Below, one piece after another: positions 32,618-39,568 of a stretch of 64,000 bases of DNA (the stretch's first letter is position 1; each line of letters begins with the position of its first letter). The position numbers and the translations under genes were made by a program. Below the pieces are notes generated by a model. The model saw only the letters and a list, made by a program, of their open reading frames with translations. It made no database searches and was not told the DNA's origin. The DNA lies in contig URDG01000008.1 of NCBI GenBank assembly GCA_900546515.1, forward strand, positions 5,806-69,805, read 5' to 3'. This DNA is from an uncultured Eubacteriales bacterium (lineage in GTDB: Bacteria; Bacillota; Clostridia; Oscillospirales; Oscillospiraceae).

Positions 32618-33592
32618 TTGACAAAACTGAATATGTGGGTAAAGCGCCTTTCGCTGCCGTTTTTGTGGGCAGCCGGAGTTCTTATAGTCCTTGCCATGGC
32701 GCTGGCTCATATTGCGGATAATGAAAGGCTTGCGGATATCTGTTATTTTGCCGCGTTTGTGTTGTCGGGGCTGCCGGTGCTGCTGAGGGCAATTCAGGCG
32801 CTGCGTTTCAAAACGGTCAGTATCGAGCTTCTTGTGTCTATCGCAGCTGCCGGCGCGTGTGTGATCGGAGAGTTCAACGAGTCCGCAATAGTGACGTTTT
32901 TATTCCAGTTCGGCTCGTTTCTTGAGCAGAAAACCATGAAGAAAACACGGTCGGCGATCAAAGCGCTGACCGAGATGGCGCCGTCCACCGCATGCAGGAT
33001 CATAAAAGCGGAAAATAACGGAGCCTTTGAAACGGAAGAAATCGACGCGGATGAGGTGGAAATAGGCGATATTCTTCTTGTCAAGGCCGGAAGTCAGATC
33101 GCATCTGACGGCATTGTAGTTAAAGGCGAGGGCTATGCGGCGGAAGCAAGTATTACCGGTGAAGCGCTGCCAAAGCACAAATCGGCTGGCGATACGGTAT
33201 ATGCCGGGACTATTCTCGACAGCGGCGCTTTGCAGATGCGCGCAGTCAAGGTGGGCGAGGATACCACTTTTTCAAAAATCATTGCGCTTGTGGAAGAGGC
33301 GCAGGATGCAAAGTCTCCGGCGGAACGGTTTATTGATCGTTTTGCAAAATATTATACGCCTGCGGTCATTCTGATAGCTGCCGCCGTGCTTGTTTTTACA
33401 CGGAATATTGATACTGCGATTACTGTTCTTGTGCTGGCATGCCCGGGCGCGCTGGTGATCGGCGCGCCCATTGCCAATGTAGCCGGTATCGGACGGGGCG
33501 CGCAGGAGGGCATCCTGCTCAAAGGCGGGGACAGTATTCATACGTTTGCAAAAACAGATACCGTCGTTTTTGATAAAACAGGAACGCTGGGA
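32618..33592 (+). pseudogene. Truncated heavy-metal P-type ATPase
   Basis: The frame encodes membrane helices, the actuator-domain motif ASITGEALP, the membrane motif CPGALVIGAP and the phosphorylation motif VVFDKTGTL, then stops resembling a P1B ATPase. The whole nucleotide-binding domain, the hinge and the last helices (roughly the last 300 residues) are missing. The frame runs on to 33751 through unrelated sequence. A TTG at 32618 preceded by AAAGGTGG is the likely original start. The metal-site motif reads CPG rather than CPC. An internal deletion joining it to another gene is the best explanation. Confidence 0.8.
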
Positions 33593-33689
33593 TGTGACCG
33601 GAAATTATGCCGTACCGGAAGATGCCTGCCCGACCTACGCCAAGGCGTATCAGCTGCTGGAGACATTGGACAAGGCGTTCTCATGCTGA
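33591..33689 (+). pseudogene. C-terminal remnant of a RIC/ScdA-type iron-sulfur repair protein
   Basis: In the +1 frame relative to the ATPase, bases from 33591 encode DVTGNYAVPEDACPTYAKAY followed by a short tail and a stop at 33687-33689. The PEDACPTY segment resembles the hemerythrin-like di-iron protein RIC (ScdA/YtfE), which repairs oxidatively or nitrosatively damaged Fe-S clusters. Only about 32 residues remain and the expected following His/Glu ligands are absent. The two remnants meet within two bases at 33590-33592, as expected for a single deletion. The family match is from memory of the motif. Confidence 0.5.
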
Positions 33690-33701
33690 ATATGAAGCGT
33701 C

Positions 33702-33742
33702 AAAAACGCGGGCCCCGGGCTGATACCGGGACTCGCGTTTTT
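33702..33742. terminator. Terminator after the ATPase/RIC remnant
   Basis: AAAAACGCG pairs with CGCGTTTTT and an inner CCCGG pairs with CCGGG. It lies between convergent genes and also serves the M18 aminopeptidase. Confidence 0.8.
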
Positions 33743-33777
33743 GGTATTTGATGTATTAACACCTGCTCAAAGCGGCA

Positions 33778-35046
33778 TTATTTCGCGGAGAAGAACGCTG
33801 TGCAGAGCTTCACAAAAGCATCCTGATCGGCAGCGGCCATAAGCTCACGCGCCGAGTGCATAGCCAGTATCGGCACACCTATATCGACAGCCGGCATTGC
33901 CAGCAGGGACGAGGCCATCGAGCCGACAGTGCTGCCGCCCGGCAGATCGGCGCGGTTCATGTAAATTTGCAGCGGGATGCCGTATGCGTCGCAAAGCCCT
34001 TGTATTACGGCGCAGGTCTCCGCATCAGAGGCGTAGCGCGGGCTGCGCTTGAGTGCGACGCCTCTGCCGAGCAGAGGCGCGCAGGACGGATCGGCGTACT
34101 CCGGATGGTTCGGGTGCATCGCGTGCGCAGCGTCGCACGAGAGCAGCATGCCGTTCATACATGCGTCAAGCATCGTGGCGCGGTCAAGGCCGAGCGCCAG
34201 AGAGAGCTTTTCAAGTATGACGGAGAGTGTGCTGCTGTCCGCGCCGCGGCGGGTGTTGCTGCCGATCTCCTCGTTGTCGTAGAGTACGGCAAGATTTATT
34301 CCGTCTCCGTCCGAGTTGGCAAGGCTGCGCAGACATGCATGCACGGAGGTAAGATTGTCCAGCCGCGGCGAAGAAAGCAGGTCGTGCTCAAAGCCGATGA
34401 CAGACGCGGCTTCATAGCAGTACGCGCAAAGCTCAAAGGACAGAATGTCGGCAGGTGAGACGGCCAGCCGCTCTGCAAGCCGACCGACAAGATAGCCCTC
34501 TTTCTCCCATGCATGCTGTACGGTGCGGCATATGGGCAGCATATCGACGTTGGCTTTATACGGTTTGCCGTTGTTGACAGTCCGATCCATATGCATGGCG
34601 ACGTTGGGAATCACAAGAAGCGGCTCATCCCATGAGACGAGACGGCGCTCCGGCCGCATGGGGTCGTCAGTGCGCAGCATGGCGACGCCGGCAAGACCGA
34701 GAGGTCTGTCGAGCCAGGTGTTGAAGATCGCGCCGCCGTAGGGCTCGACGCTCAGACGGCAGCAGCCTCCTGAGACAAGCTCGGGCTGCGGCTTTATGCG
34801 CATGCACGGCCAATCCGTATGAGCGGCAGCAACGCGGATAATATTCCGGCTGCCGGTGGTGACTGCGGCAAGAAAGGTGCCGTCCTTGATATAATACCGT
34901 CCGCCGCGGCGTACTTCAAATGGCTTTGCGAGGTCGAGCGGGGAGAACCCGTTTGCGTTCAGATACTGTGCGGCCATCTCCACGGTGTGCCACGGGGAAC
35001 GGCCGCCGTCGAGCCAGCGTATAAGTTCGGGTGTGTATTCGGACAT
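33778..35046 (-). CDS. M18-family aminopeptidase
   Basis: A 422-residue zinc metallopeptidase that removes N-terminal (often acidic) residues from peptides in the cytosol. Metal-ligand motifs in order are AAAHTDWPC near residue 73, LDNLTSVHACLR near 230, LYDNEEIGSNT near 257 and the C-terminal IGVPILAMHSARE. The usual HTDSP of the family is HTDWP here. It is monocistronic with its own promoter. The start follows AAAGGAAG. Confidence 0.93.
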   Translation of the reverse strand: MSEYTPELIRWLDGGRSPWHTVEMAAQYLNANGFSPLDLAKPFEVRRGGRYYIKDGTFLAAVTTGSRNIIRVAAAHTDWPCMRIKPQPELVSGGCCRLSVEPYGGAIFNTWLDRPLGLAGVAMLRTDDPMRPERRLVSWDEPLLVIPNVAMHMDRTVNNGKPYKANVDMLPICRTVQHAWEKEGYLVGRLAERLAVSPADILSFELCAYCYEAASVIGFEHDLLSSPRLDNLTSVHACLRSLANSDGDGINLAVLYDNEEIGSNTRRGADSSTLSVILEKLSLALGLDRATMLDACMNGMLLSCDAAHAMHPNHPEYADPSCAPLLGRGVALKRSPRYASDAETCAVIQGLCDAYGIPLQIYMNRADLPGGSTVGSMASSLLAMPAVDIGVPILAMHSARELMAAADQDAFVKLCTAFFSAK

Positions 35047-35081
35047 AGAATTACTTCCTTTTATATCTCTTATTCGCGCTT

Positions 35082-35110
35082 ATTTTAGCATGACTGACCC
35101 TAAATTGCAA
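35082..35110 (-). promoter_or_regulatory. Promoter of the M18 aminopeptidase
   Basis: On the minus strand TTGCAA (35105-35110) and TAAAAT (35082-35087), 17-base spacer. Confidence 0.65.
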
Positions 35111-35222
35111 ATAATGAGCCGTGTATATTTTTCTGCGGCTGACATGAGTGACAAAAGCTGCGGCAGAAAATACCTCTGCTTTTTCTGATGTGCCGAATAT
35201 GCGGAGATTGACGATTATTGCA

Positions 35223-35251
35223 TTGAAATCTGTATTAACAGCTAGTATAAT
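35223..35251 (+). promoter_or_regulatory. Promoter of the serine dehydratase operon
   Basis: TTGAAA at 35223-35228 and TATAAT at 35246-35251, 17-base spacer. The upstream 35130-35170 holds an imperfect inverted repeat, TTTTCTGC and GCAGAAAA, of unknown role. Confidence 0.75.
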
Positions 35252-35334
35252 ATTATAAATTGATTTTCAATATATAACATGAGATAAGAGAATGCATTTG
35301 CTGCGGCATGCATCAGGTCTGAAGAGGAAAGTAT

Positions 35335-36003
35335 ATGCGTTTATTTGACATTCTAGGCCCTGTTATGGTGGGGCCATCCAGCAGTCATACGGCGGGCGCC
35401 GTGCGTATCGGACTTGCCGCGCGGAAGCTTCTGGGGGAAGAGCCTGCGCATGCGGACATCTCCCTTCACGGCAGCTTTGCGCTTACCGGCCACGGCCATG
35501 GGACGGACTGCGCGCTCGTTGCCGGGCTGCTCGGCATGCAGCCGGATGATCTGCGTATTCCGGACAGCTTCAAGGAGGCGGAAAAGCGCGGACTGACAGT
35601 CAAGCTCTCTGCGGTGCAGCTGAGGAACGTGCATCCCAATACCGCAAGATTGCAGCTCACCGGCGTGAACGGGCGCACGCTTGACGTTGTTGCGGAGAGC
35701 ATAGGCGGCGGCAGGATACGCATTGTTTCAATCGACGGGATCGACGCGAATTTTTCCGGCGAGCACAATACACTTATCGTGCACAATCAGGATGTGCCAG
35801 GACATGTTGCAGCCGTCACGACTGCACTCATGCAGCGGCATGTCAATATTGCAAGCATGCAGCTCTACCGCAGCGAGCAGGGCGGCTATGCCGTTATGAT
35901 ACTCGAATGTGATCAGCCGATCCCGACGGATATTGAGGAGTGGCTGAGCCATATCGACGGCATTATGAAGATCACTATATTCAATCAGGAGGATCCCGAA
36001 TGA
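35335..36003 (+). CDS. sdaAB: L-serine dehydratase, iron-sulfur-dependent, beta subunit
   Basis: A 222-residue subunit of the [4Fe-4S] enzyme that deaminates L-serine to pyruvate and ammonia. The N-terminal domain has FDILGPVMVGPSSSHTAGAV and the C-terminal 70 residues form an ACT domain (HNQDVPGHVAAVTTALMQRH). In two-subunit anaerobic enzymes the beta chain carries the ACT domain. The stop overlaps the alpha-subunit start by four bases (ATGA), indicating coupled translation. Confidence 0.95.
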   Translation: MRLFDILGPVMVGPSSSHTAGAVRIGLAARKLLGEEPAHADISLHGSFALTGHGHGTDCALVAGLLGMQPDDLRIPDSFKEAEKRGLTVKLSAVQLRNVHPNTARLQLTGVNGRTLDVVAESIGGGRIRIVSIDGIDANFSGEHNTLIVHNQDVPGHVAAVTTALMQRHVNIASMQLYRSEQGGYAVMILECDQPIPTDIEEWLSHIDGIMKITIFNQEDPE

Positions 36004-36866
36004 GCTTTAACAGTATCGCCGCTATGCTTGAGGTATCGGAAAAGACAGGTATGCCGCTTTACACGGTGATCTGCGAGGATGACTGCCGCGAGAACGGATA
36101 TTCTCCTGAGTCATCCCACCGTCAGATCTCGGCGCTTTGGGAGGCGATGCTCCAGTCAAGCCAGCAGTACCGCGCATCTGACCGCTCAAACAGCGGCCTT
36201 ATCGGCGGTGACGCCGATAAGCTGAGAACGGCGGCAAAGGAAGGACGGCTTGTCGGAGGAACATATTTTCTCCGCGTCACAGAGGAAGCGCTGCGCGTTG
36301 CGGAGTGCAACGCATGTATGAAGCGTATTGTAGCCGCGCCTACTGCTGGAAGCTGCGGCGTGCTTCCAGCGGTGCTTATCCCGCTCACAGAGGAGACTGG
36401 AGTGAGCACCGAGCTTGTGCTTCAGGCGCTCTATATTGCGGCAGGCTTCGGTCAGGTCACCGCTGCACGGGCTAACGTGTCCGGCGCGGAGGGCGGCTGT
36501 CAGGCGGAGATAGGCACGGCGAGCGCAATGGCCGCCGCGGCGCTGACGCATATCATGGGCGGGACGGCGCAGCAGTGCGCACACGCCTTTGCTATCGCGC
36601 TCGGCAATCTGCTTGGCCTCGTGTGCGATCCTGTCGGCGGACTGGTAGAGATACCGTGCGTCAAGCGCAACGTTGTAGGCGCTGTAAACGCTGTGAGCGC
36701 GGCAAATATGGCGCTCGCGGGAATAACCAGCCATATTCCGGCCGATGAGGTTATCGACGCGATGGGCGAGATCGGGGACGCGCTCCCTGCGAGCCTGCGC
36801 GAGACCGGACTCGGGGGGCTTGCAGCGACGCCGACTGCAAAACGAATCACGAAGAATATCCGCTGA
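36000..36866 (+). CDS. sdaAA: L-serine dehydratase, iron-sulfur-dependent, alpha subunit
   Basis: A 288-residue catalytic subunit. Conserved segments are TAGSCGVLPAVL, the cluster-region cysteines (including GAEGGCQAEIGTASAM and PCVKRNVVGAVNA) and GLVCDPVGGLVEIPC. The ATG at 36000 overlaps the sdaAB stop and follows AGGAGG. The oxygen-sensitive cluster fits an anaerobe. Pyruvate kinase lies convergently downstream, so both genes feed the pyruvate pool. Confidence 0.96.
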   Translation: MSFNSIAAMLEVSEKTGMPLYTVICEDDCRENGYSPESSHRQISALWEAMLQSSQQYRASDRSNSGLIGGDADKLRTAAKEGRLVGGTYFLRVTEEALRVAECNACMKRIVAAPTAGSCGVLPAVLIPLTEETGVSTELVLQALYIAAGFGQVTAARANVSGAEGGCQAEIGTASAMAAAALTHIMGGTAQQCAHAFAIALGNLLGLVCDPVGGLVEIPCVKRNVVGAVNAVSAANMALAGITSHIPADEVIDAMGEIGDALPASLRETGLGGLAATPTAKRITKNIR

Positions 36867-36894
36867 ACCGTTTTTAACCGGCAGCCGGCAATAA

Positions 36895-36930
36895 ACGCAG
36901 GGCGCACAGAAAAATCTGCGCGCCCTGCGT
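36895..36930. terminator. Bidirectional terminator between sdaAA and pyk
   Basis: ACGCAGGGCGCACAGA pairs with TCTGCGCGCCCTGCGT with one mismatch around an AAAA loop, then AT-rich flanks. Confidence 0.85.
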
Positions 36931-36951
36931 ATTTATATGCGGTATTTGCCG

Positions 36952-38364
36952 TCAGATAGTGTCGACCTTTATGAGATTGGTGCTTCCGGAAAATCCACTG
37001 ACTGCGCTGCCGGTAAGAACAATATTGTCGCCCGGCTGCAAATTGAGCGCTTTTATTGCGGCTTTGCGTGCGTTGTAGAACAGGACATCCGTAGAATCGA
37101 CCTGCTCGCCGAGAACAGGGAGAACGCCCCAGGAGAGCGCGAGCTTATACCACACGCGCTTATCTGTCGCAATGCCGACAATATCAATGGGCATGCGGAA
37201 ACGCGAGACCATGCGCACGGTAGTCCCGGACAGGGAGCTGACGACGATAGCCTTGGCGTTGATGTCGATAGCCATGCCGCAGGTAGCGTGAGAGATAGCG
37301 TCGCGCAGATTCTTTATCTTGAAACCGGTGTTCTTGAAGCGCTTTACGTAGTCGATATGCTTTTCCGTCTCCTCTGCGATCGAGGCCATGGTCTGCACGG
37401 TCTGCACAGGGTATTTGCCGGCGGCGGATTCCCCGGAGAGCATTATTGCACTGCTTCCGTCATATACGGCGTTTGCCACATCGGAGATCTCAGCGCGGGT
37501 AGGACGGGGATTGTATATCATGGATTCGAGCATCTCCGTGGCGGTTATTACGCGCTTGCCAAGGAGGCGGCACTTTGTGATAAGGTATTTCTGGATCGCG
37601 GGAAGCTCCGTATAAGGGACCTCTACGCCGAGGTCGCCGCGGCCTATCATAATGCCTTCACATTCGCTGCATATGTCCTCTATATTGTCAATGCCGGACT
37701 GGTTCTCGATTTTTGCGATTATGTCGATATTTTCGCCGCCGTTTTCTTTCAGAAAAGCTTTCATGTCGGCGACATCCTTGCGGCAGGAGACGAATGAGGC
37801 GGCGACGAAGTCCACGCCGTTTTCAATACCGAAGAGAAGGTCTGATTTATCCTGTTCGCTGAGAAATTCCTGCTTGAGCACCTTGCCGGGGAAGCTCATG
37901 CTCTTCCGGTTCGAGAGCTTGCCGCCTACGACGACAGTGCAGTGTATATCGTCGCCGTCTATCGAGGTGACCCTGAAAATAACAAGCCCGTTGTTTACAA
38001 GAATGGTATCGCCGACTTCCAGATCCCTGGCAAGATCGGAATAGCTTACGCTGACGATCGTTTCATCACCCTCGACCTCCCTTGTCGTGAATGTGAAATC
38101 GTCGCTGTCGTGCAGCATAATCTCACCGTTTTTGAAGGTCTTGATACGGTATTCAGGGCCTTTTGTGTCGAGCATTATGGCAATGGGCAGTCCAAGCTCT
38201 TCGCGGACGCGCTTTATCATGTCGAGCTTTTGTTTGTGTTCCTCATGCGTGCCGTGAGAGAAGTTCAGCCGCGCAACATTCAGACCGGCGCGGCACATTG
38301 CGGCAAAAGTATCTGCGTCGCTGCTGGCGGGACCGATAGTGCAAATAATTTTAGTTTTTCTCAT
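36952..38364 (-). CDS. pyk: Pyruvate kinase
   Basis: Transfers phosphate from phosphoenolpyruvate to ADP, the last glycolytic step. The 470-residue length is the basic A/B/C-domain form, without the extra C-terminal PEP-utiliser domain found in bacilli. Motifs include TKIICTIGPASSD at the start, the active-site IIAKIENQSGIDNI and RGDLGVEVPY, and TATEMLESM. The ATG at 38364 follows GAAGGAAG. It has a good sigma-A-like promoter. Confidence 0.96.
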   Translation of the reverse strand: MRKTKIICTIGPASSDADTFAAMCRAGLNVARLNFSHGTHEEHKQKLDMIKRVREELGLPIAIMLDTKGPEYRIKTFKNGEIMLHDSDDFTFTTREVEGDETIVSVSYSDLARDLEVGDTILVNNGLVIFRVTSIDGDDIHCTVVVGGKLSNRKSMSFPGKVLKQEFLSEQDKSDLLFGIENGVDFVAASFVSCRKDVADMKAFLKENGGENIDIIAKIENQSGIDNIEDICSECEGIMIGRGDLGVEVPYTELPAIQKYLITKCRLLGKRVITATEMLESMIYNPRPTRAEISDVANAVYDGSSAIMLSGESAAGKYPVQTVQTMASIAEETEKHIDYVKRFKNTGFKIKNLRDAISHATCGMAIDINAKAIVVSSLSGTTVRMVSRFRMPIDIVGIATDKRVWYKLALSWGVLPVLGEQVDSTDVLFYNARKAAIKALNLQPGDNIVLTGSAVSGFSGSTNLIKVDTI

Positions 38365-38398
38365 AACTGCTTCCTTCTGCAATCGAAATTCAAAAAAT

Positions 38399-38427
38399 AT
38401 TTTAGCATATTACGGTTTCGAGTTCAA
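38399..38427 (-). promoter_or_regulatory. Promoter of pyk
   Basis: On the minus strand TTGAAC (38422-38427) and TAAAAT (38399-38404), 17-base spacer. Confidence 0.7.
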
Positions 38428-38510
38428 TAATTGAGAATGGATTTCTTCAAAATTGAGCTTTCTGCACATGAAATTTATGCGGGGAAAACCGGACTTATCA
38501 CTGCTGCATA

Positions 38511-38540
38511 TTGTCCGGCTTATGGAGTATGTAATATAAT
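38511..38540 (+). promoter_or_regulatory. Promoter of mscL
   Basis: TTGTCC at 38511-38516 and TATAAT at 38535-38540, 18-base spacer. Confidence 0.6.
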
Positions 38541-38586
38541 AATACGTCCGGATTGAAAACAAATTATATTTACAGGGAGAGTACAT

Positions 38587-39048
38587 ATGAAAAAGTTTTT
38601 TGCGGAATTCAGGGATTTTATAGCGCGCGGCAATGTGCTGGATATGGCGATAGGCGTCATTATAGCCACAGCTTTCGGCAAGATCACAAATTCACTCGTC
38701 AACGATGTTTTCATGCCACTGCTTGGCTGGCTCATCGGCGGTATTGATTTTTCCACCTTCAATTTTACTCTGCCGGCTATTGTGCTTGATGACGGCACCA
38801 CGATACTGAAAAATCAAGTGGAGATAGGCATAGGGACGTTTATGACAACCGTCATTGACTTCATTCTCATGGCGTTCATTGTGTTCCTGATCGTAAAAGG
38901 CTTCAATGCCGCAAAGGGAAAGCTCGAAAAGAAAGAAGAGGAAGAGGAAAAAGCAGAAGAGGCGCCAAAGCCGTCAAAGGAAGAGGAGCTTCTGACTGAA
39001 ATACGCGACCTGCTCAAGGAAAAGGAAGCGCATAATAATAAAGAATAA
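38587..39048 (+). CDS. mscL: Large-conductance mechanosensitive channel
   Basis: A 153-residue channel that opens under osmotic downshock to release solutes. The N-terminal MKKFFAEFRDFIARGNVLDM and the first helix AIGVIIATAFGKITNSLVND are the MscL signature; a second helix lies at about residues 78-100. The C-terminal tail is unusually charged, with a run of lysines and glutamates of about 25 residues before the closing helical bundle, a little longer than the typical 136-151 residues. GGGAGAG precedes the ATG. Confidence 0.96.
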   Translation: MKKFFAEFRDFIARGNVLDMAIGVIIATAFGKITNSLVNDVFMPLLGWLIGGIDFSTFNFTLPAIVLDDGTTILKNQVEIGIGTFMTTVIDFILMAFIVFLIVKGFNAAKGKLEKKEEEEEKAEEAPKPSKEEELLTEIRDLLKEKEAHNNKE

Positions 39049-39144
39049 ACGTCAGCCCATGGTTTTTATAAGGACGCAGTTTGCCCGCACAGATGCGGAT
39101 GAATTGCGTCCGAATTTTTGTGCAAAATTAATATGAAGTTAGTC

Positions 39145-39172
39145 TTGACAAAATACCCCTCGGGGGTATATG
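39145..39172 (+). promoter_or_regulatory. Promoter of csoR-copA
   Basis: TTGACA at 39145-39150 and a weak TATATG at 39167-39172, 16-base spacer. The spacer holds the first copper operator. Confidence 0.7.
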
Positions 39173-39195
39173 CTCCAAATACCCCCGAGGGGTAT
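39153..39195. promoter_or_regulatory. Twin CsoR operators in mirror orientation
   Basis: ATACCCCTCGGGGGTAT (39153-39169) and ATACCCCCGAGGGGTAT (39179-39195) are near-palindromes of the CsoR type and exact reverse complements of each other, 26 bases centre to centre. The first lies between -35 and -10, and the second covers the transcription start region. Confidence 0.85.
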
Positions 39196-39218
39196 AACAA
39201 ATGTGCGAGGTGCATGAA

Positions 39219-39524
39219 ATGGAAGACGGAAAATGCTGCTGCTGTCAGCGCCGGAAAGAGCGGACGCCGGAGGAATACAGCAAGCTTATAAACCGGCTCA
39301 ACCGCATAGAAGGGCAGATACGCGGCATACGCGGCATGGTCGAAAATAACGCATACTGCCCGGATATTCTTATCCAGTCCGCAGCGGTGAACGCTGCCGT
39401 AAATGCTTTCAATAAAGAGCTTCTTGCCAACCATATCCGGACCTGCGTTGCGGACGATATACGCGAGGGAAAGGACGAGGTCATCGACGAGCTTGTAGCT
39501 ACGCTGCAAAAGCTCATGAAATAA
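39219..39524 (+). CDS. csoR: CsoR-family copper-sensing repressor
   Basis: A 101-residue all-helical repressor of the CsoR/RcnR family. The copper ligands are visible as Cys in AYCPDIL and as His and Cys in ANHIRTCV, the C-H-C set of true CsoR proteins. The N-terminus has an extra CCCC run (GKCCCCQRR), which is unusual and might add a metal site. The ATG at 39219 follows GAGGTG; an ATG at 39201 overlaps the operator region. copA follows after 44 bases. Apo-CsoR should repress from the twin operators and release on Cu(I). Confidence 0.92.
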   Translation: MEDGKCCCCQRRKERTPEEYSKLINRLNRIEGQIRGIRGMVENNAYCPDILIQSAAVNAAVNAFNKELLANHIRTCVADDIREGKDEVIDELVATLQKLMK

Positions 39525-39568
39525 GTTTCATGCAGATGAATTACTTTGCATAAAGGAGGCTTGAAGAT

